Positions 25,592 through 34,317 of a DNA stretch of 64,000 bases are shown here, piece by piece. The stretch's first letter is position 1. Each line of letters starts with the position of its first letter. Below the pieces are notes generated by a model that worked only from the letters and a program-made list of their open reading frames with translations, did no database searches and was not told the origin of the DNA. The position numbers were made by a program, and so were the translations under genes. This stretch comes from Actinopolyspora lacussalsi subsp. righensis (GTDB taxonomy: Bacteria; Actinomycetota; Actinomycetes; Mycobacteriales; Pseudonocardiaceae), in assembly GCF_900116555.1 (NCBI RefSeq), contig NZ_FPAT01000013.1, positions 1 through 64,000 of the forward strand. Reading direction: 5' to 3'.

Positions 25592-25633
25592 GATAGACCG
25601 GCAATACAACCCCCTGATCGATACTGTTCTACC

Positions 25634-26317
25634 GTGCCAAGAGTGCAGGACGCGAGACACGACCGGACGGACCAGTCCGGCACCCCCGCAAAGCCCCGCT
25701 CCAGACGCCTGCCCCGGCAGGTGCGCGAGCGCCAGATCCTCGACGCCGCCGTGACGGTGTTCGCCAAGTACGGCTACCACGAGGCGGCGATGGACGAGAT
25801 CTCCGACGTGGCCGGGATCTCGAAACCCATGATCTACGCCTACCTGGGTGCCAAGGACGAACTCTTCGTGGCCTGCATCAGGCGGGAGGCGAACCGACTG
25901 ATCGAATCGATCAGTCAGGCGGTGGACGCGGATCTGAAACCGGACGAACAGCTCTGGCGCGGATTGCACGCGTTCTTCGAGTACGTCAACGAGAACCGCG
26001 CCAGCTGGACCGTCCTGCACCGTCAGGCGAGTGTGCAGGGGCAGCCCTTCACCTCCGAGCTCTCCGAATGGCGCGACCGCGCGCTGAACCTGGTGGCGGA
26101 ACTGCTGGCCCGCGCGGGAGGCAGCAGCGAACAACCGGTGCAACTCGAACAGATGCAGCCGTTCGCCGCCGCCCTGGTGGGAGCGGGTGAATCGATGCTC
26201 GACTGGTGGATAGACCACCCGGAGTACACCGCCGACGCGCTCTCGATGCGCCTGATGAACCTGGTGTGGATGGGTTTCGGCGACATGGTCCAGGGACGCC
26301 GCTGGAAACCCTCCTGA
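25634..26317 (+). CDS. TetR-family regulator
   Basis: 227 aa from a GTG. The N-terminal tail is basic; a TetR helix-turn-helix follows (REROILDAAVTVFAKYG pattern; read as RQILDAAVTVFAKYG, DEISDVAGISKPMIYAYLG, and KDELFVACIRRE). The C-terminal domain has the long helical ligand-binding fold ending in WWIDHPEYTADALSMRLMNL. It is divergent from the SCP2/acyl-CoA dehydrogenase genes and probably represses them until a fatty acyl or sterol-like ligand binds; the ligand is a guess. Confidence 0.9.
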   Translation: MPRVQDARHDRTDQSGTPAKPRSRRLPRQVRERQILDAAVTVFAKYGYHEAAMDEISDVAGISKPMIYAYLGAKDELFVACIRREANRLIESISQAVDADLKPDEQLWRGLHAFFEYVNENRASWTVLHRQASVQGQPFTSELSEWRDRALNLVAELLARAGGSSEQPVQLEQMQPFAAALVGAGESMLDWWIDHPEYTADALSMRLMNLVWMGFGDMVQGRRWKPS

Positions 26318-26411
26318 CAGCGTCGCGGACGCGCGGCGCACCGACACAGCAAGCACGCGACGACTCGAGCATCGCGAGATCGACAACCGACACGAACCCA
26401 CGGAGGCAATC

Positions 26412-27047
26412 TTGCGCTTGACCCACTACGGGCACGCCTGCGTCCTCGTCGAGACCTCGGCGGCGAGGCTGTTGATCGACCCGGGCACGTTCTCCCACGA
26501 CTTCGAGGCGCTGCGTGACCTGGACGCGGTGCTGCTCACCCATCAGCATCCCGATCATCTGGATCTGGAACGGTTGCCGGACGTGCTGCGCAACAACCCG
26601 AACGCGCGGCTGGTGGCCGACACCGAGTCCGCGGCCAAGCTCTCCGAGAAGGGAATCGAGGCCGAGACGGCCCGCCCCGGTGACGCGTTCGAGCTCGCCG
26701 GGGTGGCGATCAACGTCGTCGGCGGCCAGCACGCGGTGATCCACCCGGACATCCCGCGCATCGCCAACATCGGCTACCTGGTGGAGCACGGCGCCTTCTA
26801 CCACCCCGGCGACTCCTTCCACGTCCCGGCGCAGCGGGTCGACGTGCTCGGGCTGCCCACCGGCGCGCCCTGGCTGAAGCTCTCGGAGGCGGTGGACTTC
26901 CTGCGGGCGATGAACCCCCGCGTGGCGGTGCCGATCCACGAGGCGGTGCTGTCCATGCCGCAGATGCACTACGGCATGTTCGAACGGCTCGGGCCGGAGG
27001 GAACCACCGTGACGGTGCTCAACCGGGGTGAACCGACCGGCGTTTGA
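26412..27047 (+). CDS. UlaG-like metallo-beta-lactamase-fold hydrolase
   Basis: 211 aa from the TTG at 26412, which has GGAGG 6-10 nt upstream. Metal-binding motifs are THQHPDHLD (residues about 43-51), GGQHAVIHPD, and a GDSFHVPAQRVDVLGLPTGA segment, with the late VAVPIHEAVLS histidine. The small size and N-terminal RLTHYGHACVLVE are typical of UPF0173/UlaG-type hydrolases. Substrate unknown. It follows the TetR gene in the same direction and may share its transcript. Confidence 0.87.
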   Translation: MRLTHYGHACVLVETSAARLLIDPGTFSHDFEALRDLDAVLLTHQHPDHLDLERLPDVLRNNPNARLVADTESAAKLSEKGIEAETARPGDAFELAGVAINVVGGQHAVIHPDIPRIANIGYLVEHGAFYHPGDSFHVPAQRVDVLGLPTGAPWLKLSEAVDFLRAMNPRVAVPIHEAVLSMPQMHYGMFERLGPEGTTVTVLNRGEPTGV

Positions 27048-27072
27048 ACGCACCGCACCCCGGTCCCGCTGA

Positions 27073-27816
27073 TCAACTGGTCAGCGGGTCCGGGTTCGGA
27101 GTGCCGCGCCCGGTCGGGGCCGAATGCGGCGGTGCGGGCGGCGGTGCGACCAACTCGGGGTAGGTCGCCGGAACGGCGTCGTGCAGCAGAGCCAGGTCGA
27201 TGGCGTCGTGAACCGCCGCGCGACGGGTGGGATGCCCCAGGTCCTCGGCGGAGATCGCGAGCCTGGCCAGTCCCGGCCAGTCCCGGACCTCCCGTTCGGT
27301 CGTCGAACGCAACCCCCTGCAGCGAGCCGACTCGCTACGGAAGCCCGCCAGGGTCCTTACCCTGCTGCGGCGTACCCGCCCGGTGCGCAGGTCCCGCAGC
27401 ACCTCCGGCTCGACGCACGCACCGAAGCCCGCCGCACGCAGCGCCGCCAGGGTGCCCGTCGATGCCCGGCCACCCAGCGGGGCGAACGTCTCGGAGCCGA
27501 GCCCGGCCGCGTCGAGAACCGCGTTCACCGCGGTCAGCCGCAGCCCGGCCTCGTGTCGGGGGCGACGACGGTCGTCGTGGAGTCCGCGAATCCGGTTCGA
27601 ACGGGGTGGTTCGAGACCGTGCAGCACCAGGGCGTCGCCCGACGCGACGCGCTCCCGCACCCAGTCGGTCACGGCCGAGTCGGTCAGCAGCGAGGCGGGG
27701 ACCAACACCGACAACCCGACACGCAGCCGGTCCAGCCGCGCGGCGAAGCGGGCACAGCGTGCGAGATCCGGCTCGCCGCCGATGCCGTACAACGAGACCA
27801 CGAGTCGCGCACTCAC
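27073..27816 (-). CDS. DUF2334 family polysaccharide deacetylase-like protein
   Basis: 247 aa. The N-terminal VVSLYGIGGEPDLARCARFA and VGLSVLVPASL match the DUF2334 group of carbohydrate-esterase-4-like proteins. The middle has DALVLHGLEPPRSNRIRGL and HEAGLRLTAVNAVLDAAGLG. The usual NodB metal motifs (D-D and HxxxH) are not clear, so activity is uncertain. It is Arg-rich in the centre and ends in a Pro-rich tail. Convergent with the UlaG-like gene. Confidence 0.65.
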   Translation of the reverse strand: MSARLVVSLYGIGGEPDLARCARFAARLDRLRVGLSVLVPASLLTDSAVTDWVRERVASGDALVLHGLEPPRSNRIRGLHDDRRRPRHEAGLRLTAVNAVLDAAGLGSETFAPLGGRASTGTLAALRAAGFGACVEPEVLRDLRTGRVRRSRVRTLAGFRSESARCRGLRSTTEREVRDWPGLARLAISAEDLGHPTRRAAVHDAIDLALLHDAVPATYPELVAPPPAPPHSAPTGRGTPNPDPLTS

Positions 27817-28277
27817 GGTGCTTCATGGCGCCAGACCGGGCTGTCGTGCCGGTGACCGGCGGATGAAGCCGACATGACCTCCCGGAAAAACCCGCCCAGC
27901 GGGATTCACCACACCCGGACGGTGTCCGGTGCTGTCGCTGCCGTTCGGAGCGGTCCGGCCGCACCGGCGCGGCGTCGATTTCTCGCGAAATCGCCGCGCC
28001 GCTGGGGCGGATCCCGGTGTGGGGCGGATCCTCGTGCTGCGGCCGTAGATTTCTCGCGAAATCGCCGCGCCGCTTCGACGCGGTGCCGAACCCCCACCAC
28101 CCTCGCAGGCCGCACTCCGACCACCCTCACGATCGGCACCGCCGCGGGTTCTCACGGGGCGTCTCGCGAGGACAGCCTCGACGTTGTGGTAACTACCCGA
28201 TGTCGGGTCTCCCGGAGCGAGAGCCGTGCGAGAGGTTCCGCCAACCGCACCGCCACGCAGCCCGAGCTGCCGGGACC
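27817..28277. other. Intergenic region containing composite element B
   Basis: The 461-bp gap between DUF2334 and purC is filled mostly by the repeat element; there is no gene. The leftmost 150 bp hold the promoter of the leftward DUF2334 gene. Confidence 0.6.
27967..28239 (-). repeat. Composite 3'-UTR element, copy B
   Basis: Downstream of purC (stop 28278). Palindromes GATTTCTCGCGAAATC at 27977-27992 and ATTTCTCGCGAAAT at 28049-28062, then the CCACCACCCTCGCAGGCCGC segment and the three-tier hairpin (28147-28239). Stem 2 here is CCTCGAC/GTCGGGT with a G-T pair; the loop keeps TACCCGAT. Same orientation relative to the gene as copy A. Confidence 0.7.
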
Positions 28278-29162
28278 TTACGAAGGCCAGTCGGTGAGAT
28301 CGCGTCCGGTGATCCGCTCGTACGCCTCAACGTAGCGCGCCCTGGTCGCCGCGACCACCTCGTCGGGCAGCGGGGGCGGCGGCACGTCGGAGGCGCGGTC
28401 CCAACCGGATTCCGGCGAGGTCAGCCAATCCCGCACGTACTGCTTGTCGAAGGAGGGCTGTGACCTGCCCGGCGCGTACTCGTCGGCGGGCCAGTACCGC
28501 GAGGAGTCCGGGGTCAGCACCTCGTCGCCGAGCACCAGCGTGCCGTCGGCGGCGAGGCCGAACTCGAACTTGGTGTCGGCCAGGATCACCCCGCGCGTCC
28601 GTGCGTGCTCGGCCGCGCGCTCGTAGATCCGCAGCGTGGTGTCCCGCAGCTGCTCGGCACGCTCGCGGCCGACCTTGTCCACCACCGCGTCCAGGCTCAC
28701 GTTCTCGTCGTGCTCGCCCAGCTCAGCCTTGGTGGCCGGTGTGAAGATCGGTTCCGGCAGTCGCGAGGCCTCGGTGAGGCCGTCGGGCAGCGGCACCCCG
28801 CAGACCCTGCCGGTCTCGCGGTACTCGACGAGTCCGGAACCGCTCAGGTAGCCGCGCGCGACGCACTCGACGGGCAGCATCTCCAGCTTGCGCACCAGCA
28901 GCGCCCTGCCGCGCACCTCGTCCGGGATGCGCGGGTCGTCGGCGGCGACGAGGTGGGAGTCGATCAGATCGCCGAGCAGTTCGAACCAGAACACGCTCAT
29001 GGCGGTCAGTACCCGACCCTTGTCCGGGATCGGCGTCTCCAACACGTGATCGTAGGCGGAAACACGGTCGGAGGCGACCATCAGCAGATGCTCGTCGTCG
29101 ACCTCGTAGAGCTCACGGACCTTGCCCGCTGCCACCGGACGGTATTCGGAAAGCGCGACCAC
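28278..29162 (-). CDS. purC: Phosphoribosylaminoimidazole-succinocarboxamide (SAICAR) synthase
   Basis: 294 aa from GTG 29162; the longer frame has a low-complexity extension. The enzyme condenses CAIR with aspartate, step 7-8 of purine synthesis. Signatures are [20 protein letters not shown] with [28 protein letters not shown], and [20 protein letters not shown], the last being the conserved signature 2. It is divergent from tenA, with a 141-bp shared promoter region. The composite element B follows its stop. Confidence 0.95.
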   Translation of the reverse strand: MVALSEYRPVAAGKVRELYEVDDEHLLMVASDRVSAYDHVLETPIPDKGRVLTAMSVFWFELLGDLIDSHLVAADDPRIPDEVRGRALLVRKLEMLPVECVARGYLSGSGLVEYRETGRVCGVPLPDGLTEASRLPEPIFTPATKAELGEHDENVSLDAVVDKVGRERAEQLRDTTLRIYERAAEHARTRGVILADTKFEFGLAADGTLVLGDEVLTPDSSRYWPADEYAPGRSQPSFDKQYVRDWLTSPESGWDRASDVPPPPLPDEVVAATRARYVEAYERITGRDLTDWPS

Positions 29163-29303
29163 GGTTCGGAATTCTGCCTCACCCGAACGATCGGTGGGCC
29201 GACGGGCCACGGTTGCGGCAGAGTACGGGTGGAACCGAGTCACCGCGTCTCCCGCGACGACCGCACACCGGTGTCGCGGAAAGTGCCGACCAGGAGGCCG
29301 AGC

Positions 29304-29987
29304 TTGGAATCGACGACGCCCGGAAACGGCGGGGAGTTCCCCGGGGGATTCACCGAGTGGATGCGCGAGCGCAGCGAGCCGGACTTCGGCGCGGTGGTCG
29401 CACACCCCTTCACCGAGGCCCTGTTCGAGGGGAAGGTCCCCCGGGAGCGGATGCGCGGCTACCTGGTGCAGGATTATCAGTTCGTCGACCTGCTCCTCGC
29501 GCTGCTGGGAGCCGGACTCGCCAGGGCCGACCGCCACACCTCGCGACTGCGCATCGCGGGCAGCGTGGCCGTGATCACCGGCATCGAGAACGACTACTTC
29601 CGGCGCTCGTTCGACGAGCTGGAGGTTCCCCGGCACGAGCGCGAGGCGCCCGAGCTGGACGAGGTCACGGTGGCGTTCCGGGACCTGCTGGGGGACACGA
29701 CGGAGCGAGGCAGCTACGCCGACGTCCTGACGGTGCTGACCGTGGCCGAGTGGTCCTACTTGGAGTGGGCCTCACCAGGGCCGGAGCGGCTGCCGGAGGA
29801 CTTCGTGCAGGCCGAGTGGATCACACTGCACAACGGCGCCGAGTTCGCCGACTGGGTGAACTGGCTGCGCTCCGAACTGGACCGGGTGGCCGAAGAGCTG
29901 GACGAGCGCGAGCGGGCGCGCTGCCTGCGGCTGTTCCAGCTCGCCACCCGGTACGAACGGGACTTCTTCGACGCGCACTGGCGGTAG
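29304..29987 (+). CDS. tenA: TenA-family protein (thiaminase II / aminopyrimidine aminohydrolase)
   Basis: 227 aa from TTG 29304, decided by a perfect AGGAGG 6 nt upstream. All-helical TenA fold: [60 protein letters not shown], and the C-terminal [17 protein letters not shown] carrying the conserved Glu. The Cys typical of TenA thiaminases (FxxxxxPC) is not evident, so it may belong to the TenA_E (Glu active site) subgroup, which salvages degraded thiamine pyrimidines. No thi gene adjoins it. Confidence 0.85.
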   Translation: MESTTPGNGGEFPGGFTEWMRERSEPDFGAVVAHPFTEALFEGKVPRERMRGYLVQDYQFVDLLLALLGAGLARADRHTSRLRIAGSVAVITGIENDYFRRSFDELEVPRHEREAPELDEVTVAFRDLLGDTTERGSYADVLTVLTVAEWSYLEWASPGPERLPEDFVQAEWITLHNGAEFADWVNWLRSELDRVAEELDERERARCLRLFQLATRYERDFFDAHWR

Positions 29988-30016
29988 GCACCGCCGAGCG
30001 CTGCCTCAGCAGTGGT

Positions 30017-30090
30017 GCGCGGCGATTTCGCGAGAAATCGACGCGCCCGAGCCACGCCACCGGCGTGTCAATTTCGTGGGAAATCCACAC
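30017..30090. repeat. Palindrome pair between tenA and purB
   Basis: GCGATTTCGCGAGAAATCG (30021-30040 region, with flanking GCGC arms 30017-30046) and GTGTCAATTTCGTGGGAAAT (30065-30084), in the gap between convergent tenA and purB. Centres are 46 bp apart. Family described under 17830. Confidence 0.7.
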
Positions 30091-30119
30091 CCGGCAGTCC
30101 TCGCGAGGACGGACAACTC

Positions 30120-31553
30120 TCAGAGGATCGGTGCGGGCGCGTAGGCCGCGGCCTCCGGGTGGCGGCCGGTGATCTCGCCGATCTCCTCGGTCACCTCACG
30201 CACCTGGTCCGCTGCCGCGCCGGTGAACTCCAGTGGGTCGGAGAGCAGCTGGCCGAGCCGCTCACGGTCCAGCGGCAGCCGCTCGTCGGCCGCCAGCCGG
30301 TCGAGCAGGTCGTTGCGTTCCAGCCCCCGCTCCCGCATGTCCAGCGCGACGGCGACGGCGTTCTCCTTGATGGCCTCGTGGGCGGTCTCCCTGCCCACCC
30401 CCTCGCGAACCGCGGCCATGAGCACCTTGGTGGTGGCCAGGAACGGCAGGTAGCGGTCCAGCTCACGTGCGATCACGGCCGGGAAGGCGCCGAACTCGTC
30501 GAGCACGGTCAGCAGCGTCTCCAGCAGTCCGTCGAACGCGAAGAACGCGTCCGGTAGCGCCACGCGCCGCACCACCGAGCAGGAAACGTCCCCCTCGTTC
30601 CACTGGTCCCCGGCCAGCTCGCCCGACATCGAGACGTAACCCCGCAGCACCACGGCGAGCCCGTTGACGCGCTCGCAGGAGCGGGTGTTCATCTTGTGCG
30701 GCATCGCGCTGGAACCGACCTGCCCCGGCTTGAAGCCCTCCGTGACCAGCTCCTGGCCCGCCATCAGCCGGATCGTCTTGGCCAGGCTGGAGGGCGCGGC
30801 CGCCAACTGGGACAGGGTGGTCAGCACCTCGAAGTCCAGCGAGCGCGGATAGACCTGACCGACGCTGCCCAGCACCTTGCCGAAGCCGAGATGCCCGGCG
30901 ACCCTGCGTTCCAGCTGGGCGAGCTTCTCCTGGTCCCCGTCGAGCAGGTCCAGCGCGTCCTGGGACGTGCCGACGGGGCCCTTGATGCCGCGCAGCGGGT
31001 ACCGCGCCAGCAGGTCCTCCAGCCGCCGGAAGGCCACGATCATCTCGTCGGCCGCCGTGGCGAACCGCTTGCCGAGGGTGGTGGCCTGGGCCGCCACGTT
31101 GTGCGAACGCCCCGCCATGACCAGCTCACCGTTCTCGGTGGCGAGCTGCCCGAGCCGGGCGAGTACTGCCACGGTGCGGTCACGCACGTGTTCCAGGCTG
31201 CGGCGGATCTGGAGCTGCTCGACGTTCTCGGTCAGATCGCGCGAGGTCATGCCCTTGTGGATCTGCTCGTGCCCGGCGAGCGCGTTGAACTCCTCGATGC
31301 GGGCCTTGACGTCGTGCCGGGTGACGCGCTCCCGCTCCGCGATGGAGTCGAGATCCACCTGTTCCAGCACCCGTTCGTAGTCCTCGACCACGCCGTCCGG
31401 CACCTCGACGCCGAGTTCGGCCTGCGCACGCAGCACGGCCAGCCAGAGCTTGCGCTCCAGCACGATCTTGTGCTCCGGCGACCAGAGCCGGACCAGTTCG
31501 GGCGAGGCGTAGCGGGAGGCGAGCGGGTCGGGAATGCTGGGCTTGTCCGTCAC
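30120..31553 (-). CDS. purB: Adenylosuccinate lyase
   Basis: 477 aa from GTG 31553. It catalyses two purine steps: cleavage of SAICAR to AICAR and of adenylosuccinate to AMP. The lyase superfamily signature GSSAMPHKMNTRSCERVNG is present, as are TSRDLTENVEQLQIRRSLE and MAGRSHNVAAQATTLGKRFA. The annotated longer frame would include a palindromic repeat translated as RRGDFARNRRP, so the GTG is the right start. It stands alone between repeat-bearing gaps, not in one operon with purC. Confidence 0.95.
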   Translation of the reverse strand: MTDKPSIPDPLASRYASPELVRLWSPEHKIVLERKLWLAVLRAQAELGVEVPDGVVEDYERVLEQVDLDSIAERERVTRHDVKARIEEFNALAGHEQIHKGMTSRDLTENVEQLQIRRSLEHVRDRTVAVLARLGQLATENGELVMAGRSHNVAAQATTLGKRFATAADEMIVAFRRLEDLLARYPLRGIKGPVGTSQDALDLLDGDQEKLAQLERRVAGHLGFGKVLGSVGQVYPRSLDFEVLTTLSQLAAAPSSLAKTIRLMAGQELVTEGFKPGQVGSSAMPHKMNTRSCERVNGLAVVLRGYVSMSGELAGDQWNEGDVSCSVVRRVALPDAFFAFDGLLETLLTVLDEFGAFPAVIARELDRYLPFLATTKVLMAAVREGVGRETAHEAIKENAVAVALDMRERGLERNDLLDRLAADERLPLDRERLGQLLSDPLEFTGAAADQVREVTEEIGEITGRHPEAAAYAPAPIL

Positions 31554-31611
31554 GAGTGGTGAGGATACTTCCACCAACGGATGAACGCGCCGGGCGGCCC
31601 CGACGGTCGGG

Positions 31612-31634
31612 CGCCGATTTCTCGCGAAATCGCC
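31612..31634 (-). repeat. Palindrome copy downstream of the 31690 gene
   Basis: CGATTTCTCGCGAAATCGCC, 60 bp after the stop of the anti-sigma-like gene and also 60 bp upstream of purB's start. Confidence 0.7.
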
Positions 31635-31689
31635 GCGACGGGGCGAACAGGTGACCGCGGTTGCGGAGACCGCCCGGAGCACGTCGTGC

Positions 31690-32448
31690 TCAGCCTTCGA
31701 GTCGGAACTTCGGGTCGGTGGCGAGCCGGGCCAATTGCCACCGGGGCATCACGGGCCCCTCGCGCAACCGCTTCTCATCCGAAGCGTTCTCGGGGATACC
31801 CGCAGCGACGAAAATCACCGAGCCGTCCGCACGCTCCCGGGTAAGTTGTCTCACCGACGGATTCGGTGAGAGCTTCCGGCTCTTCGAAACATCCCCACCA
31901 TCGGACCCCACTCCGTCGTCGTGCTTCCCGGTCCGGAGCTGGAAGCTGTCCCCCTCACCGAGATTCACCCCGCCGGGAACGCCGTCGGGGAACACGTCGA
32001 GCTCGACCTCGGCGGAGCCCTGGGAGTTGGTGAACGCGACGGTGATCGACAGGTGGGCGGGGAGTTCCTCGTTCTTGTCGACGAAGTCCGCCTCGCTAGC
32101 CCGGACGTCACGCGCTCCTGGCGCGAGCTCGACGACCTTGTCCACGGCGTGTCGCGCGAGCTGTTCGACGCGCTGCTCGTCGGGCCGGGAAGTTCCGGTG
32201 TCCGCCGCCGAGCCGCTCGAGGACGCGGCCGGGACGACCGGCTGCCCGGCCTCGGCGCCCGTCCAAACGGGAACCACCGCCACAGCGCCGATCACGGCCA
32301 TGGTCGCCGCACCGCTGCCAAGCGTTGCCCTGCGCCGTTTGCGGAGTCGAACGGCGTCGTCCGCCACATGATCCGGATCGAACCGCAACGGCGGTTCCCC
32401 GTCGACGGCCGAGCTCATGCGCTCCCGTAACAGTCCTTCGTCCATCAC
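31690..32448 (-). CDS. Membrane protein, probable anti-sigma partner of the 32445 sigma factor
   Basis: 252 aa. A cytoplasmic N-terminal 35 residues (LLRERMSSAVDGEPPLRFD, DHVADDAVRLRKRRRATL) precede one membrane helix (MAVIGAVAVVPVWTGA). The extracytoplasmic part is hydrophilic. The ATG overlaps the sigma factor stop by 4 nt (ATGA), and the same organisation recurs at 34318. Single-pass proteins in this position usually sequester the sigma factor, but no zinc-binding HxxxCxxC motif is visible, so the role is inference from context. Confidence 0.6.
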   Translation of the reverse strand: MMDEGLLRERMSSAVDGEPPLRFDPDHVADDAVRLRKRRRATLGSGAATMAVIGAVAVVPVWTGAEAGQPVVPAASSSGSAADTGTSRPDEQRVEQLARHAVDKVVELAPGARDVRASEADFVDKNEELPAHLSITVAFTNSQGSAEVELDVFPDGVPGGVNLGEGDSFQLRTGKHDDGVGSDGGDVSKSRKLSPNPSVRQLTRERADGSVIFVAAGIPENASDEKRLREGPVMPRWQLARLATDPKFRLEG

Positions 32449-32984
32449 ACTGTCCCTTCCACCGCGATCCCGAACCGCTCGGGATCGCGATCAACGATTT
32501 CGGTCCGGAGGCTGCGCAGTCCCCTTGCCGCCTGGCTCTTGACGGTTCCCTCCGAGCAGCGCATGACAGTGGCCACCTCGGCTATGGGCAGGTCCTCCCA
32601 GTAACGCAGCACGAGCACGGCCCGCTGCCTGGGTGGCAGGTCGGAAAGCGCGTCGAGCAGCATGTTCCTGGTGAATCCGCGTTGCCCGAGCAAGGCCGGA
32701 TCACTCTCGGAGTGCGCGCGTTCGGGAACGGCGCCGAAACGGTGTTCGGCCCGTCGCCAAGGTCGACGTCGTTCGTCGAGCCAGACCCGCAGCAGCGTCT
32801 TGCGCGCGTAGCGCACGGCGGTGTCCGAACCGACCCGCCGCCACCTTCGGTAGAGCTTGATAAACGTGTTCTGCACCAGGTCCTCGGCCAGGTGCCAGTC
32901 ACCGCACAGCAGATAAGCCGAGCGTCGTAACTGCGTCGCATGGGTACGTGCGAAGGCCCGGAACGACTCTTCGCTCTGCCGCAT
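32445..32984 (-). CDS. SigE-family RNA polymerase sigma factor
   Basis: 179 aa. Region 2 is HATQLRRSAYLLCGDWHLAE then DLVQNTFIKLYRRWRRV; region 4 has LSDLPPRQRAVLVLRYWEDL and VMRCSEGTVKSQAARGL, the characteristic SigE-type ECF helix-turn-helix. It directs polymerase to a regulon under membrane-protein control. Its closest relative here is the sigma factor at 35015, with shared WR[R/K]xR and SEGxVKSQ[A/T]ARGL. The stop overlaps the membrane-protein start. Confidence 0.9.
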   Translation of the reverse strand: MRQSEESFRAFARTHATQLRRSAYLLCGDWHLAEDLVQNTFIKLYRRWRRVGSDTAVRYARKTLLRVWLDERRRPWRRAEHRFGAVPERAHSESDPALLGQRGFTRNMLLDALSDLPPRQRAVLVLRYWEDLPIAEVATVMRCSEGTVKSQAARGLRSLRTEIVDRDPERFGIAVEGTV

Positions 32985-33061
32985 TGGCTACACCCCTCTT
33001 CCGTGCCACGCCCCTGATACGCGCGGAACGGGGACGGGGTTGCACGCGGGGCGGACCGGGC

Positions 33062-33086
33062 GCCGATTTCTCGCGAAATCGCCGCG
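33062..33086 (-). repeat. Palindrome copy downstream of tetR (33109)
   Basis: GCCGATTTCTCGCGAAATCG then CCGCGCGG, 30 bp past the TetR stop and 80 bp before the sigma-factor start. Confidence 0.7.
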
Positions 33087-33108
33087 CGGGGGTCGTGGCG
33101 GCGAGGAA

Positions 33109-33696
33109 CTATCGGAGCAGCTGGGCGCGCAGCATCCGTCGGGCGGCGCCCCTGGGATCGGGGTCGCTCTCGATGAGGGCGTTGACCACCGCGCCGTCGA
33201 CCAGCGCGATGAGTTCCAACATCCGCTCGTGACCGATGTCCGCGTCGGAGCGGCGGAAGATCTCGGCGAGCAGCTCGTGCAGCCGCGAGTGCAGATCGCG
33301 CATCGACTCGGCGAGGTAGGGACGTCTCGGCGAACCCACCAGCCGCTCGTACCGCAGCAGTACCGACTCGGTGCCGCCGTCGCGCGAGTCCGTGCCCAAC
33401 AGCAGGTCCAGCACCAGCTCGACGATCTCCTCGGTGCCGAGCGGACGCTCGGACAGCTCCTCCAGCCTGCGCCTGCCCGCCGCGAGTTCCTCCTCGGCCT
33501 CGTGCCGCACCGCGGCGGTGATCAGCTCTTCCAGCGAGTCGAAGTAGTAGGTGGTGGCGGCGAGCGGCAGCCGGGCGCGCTCGGCCACCGCGCGGTGCCG
33601 GATCGCGGCGAAGCCGCCCTCGGAGAGCAGTTCCGCCGCCGCGACCACGAGCAGCTGCCGCCGCCGTTCGCCTTTCGGAGTACTCGCCGCCGTCAT
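33109..33696 (-). CDS. TetR-family regulator
   Basis: 195 aa from ATG 33696. N-terminal helix-turn-helix: RRQLLVVAAAELLSEGGFAA, HRAVAERARLPLAATTYYFD. The C-terminal region has the TetR_C pattern of long helices (LHSRLHELLAEIFRRSDADIG). It lies 150 bp downstream of the SugE-type efflux gene on the same strand, so the two are probably co-transcribed; the perfect palindrome at 34234 upstream of the efflux gene is its likely target. Confidence 0.88.
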   Translation of the reverse strand: MTAASTPKGERRRQLLVVAAAELLSEGGFAAIRHRAVAERARLPLAATTYYFDSLEELITAAVRHEAEEELAAGRRRLEELSERPLGTEEIVELVLDLLLGTDSRDGGTESVLLRYERLVGSPRRPYLAESMRDLHSRLHELLAEIFRRSDADIGHERMLELIALVDGAVVNALIESDPDPRGAARRMLRAQLLR

Positions 33697-33845
33697 CGCG
33701 TCGATCCTAGCCACCCTGCCCACTCGACTGGGGGACGTGAGGCGAGGCTCTCGCGGTGTCCGTCCCCGCCCGGGACCGACAGCCGCCGCACCGCCTCGAA
33801 ACTCCGGGCCGACAGCCGCCCGCACGGTGGATCGTTCCGACGGGA

Positions 33846-34169
33846 TCAGTGCCCCACGCCGGCCAGATTGAGGCCGAGCACCCCGGCGATGATCAGCACG
33901 ATCGACACGATCTTGATCACCGAGACGGCGTCGCCGAGCCAGATCATGCCGATCACAGCGGTCAGCGCCGCGCCGATTCCCGTCCACACTGCGTAGGCGG
34001 GACCGACCGGCAGCAGGCGCATCGACCACGCCAGCCCCGCGAAACTGCCGGTGGCGAGCACCAGGAAGGCCAGGCTGGGAACCAGCCTGCTGAAACCTTC
34101 CGAGAGCTTGAGCGAGATCGCCCAACCGGCTTCGAGCACTCCGGAGAACAGCAACACCAGCCAAGCCAT
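33846..34169 (-). CDS. sugE: SMR-family efflux protein, SugE/Gdx subgroup
   Basis: 107 aa with four membrane helices. The conserved Glu13 sits in FSGVLEAGWAISLKLSEGFS, and the second half SugE pattern MRLLPVGPAYAVWTGIGAAL and IAGVLGLNLA is very close to E. coli SugE. SugE/Gdx proteins export guanidinium and some quaternary ammonium compounds. It works as a homodimer in the inner membrane. No guanidine riboswitch is visible upstream; a palindromic operator is. Confidence 0.92.
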   Translation of the reverse strand: MAWLVLLFSGVLEAGWAISLKLSEGFSRLVPSLAFLVLATGSFAGLAWSMRLLPVGPAYAVWTGIGAALTAVIGMIWLGDAVSVIKIVSIVLIIAGVLGLNLAGVGH

Positions 34170-34233
34170 GACGAGCTCAACCTCCCGCGATCGGCGATAC
34201 GAACCACGCTCACCCCGGGAAGACTACCCCTGA

Positions 34234-34253
34234 AGTGGTACGGCCGTACCACT
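34234..34253. promoter_or_regulatory. Perfect 20-bp palindrome upstream of sugE
   Basis: AGTGGTACGGCCGTACCACT is fully self-complementary and sits 65 bp before the sugE start. It is the likely operator of the TetR protein encoded downstream. Confidence 0.75.
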
Positions 34254-34317
34254 CTGGTGCGCGACGCCACCACGACTCGACGGAACCGGGACTCGACGGA
34301 ACCGGGACCGACTCGGG

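Noticed and set aside
30120-31682. Longer purB start including RRGDFARNRR-like residues
   Set aside because: That peptide is a translated palindromic repeat, seen in several unrelated frames of the window. The GTG at 31553 is used.
34170-34317. A guanidine riboswitch upstream of sugE
   Set aside because: I looked for the conserved ACGR stem-loops of guanidine-II and did not find them; a palindromic operator is there instead.
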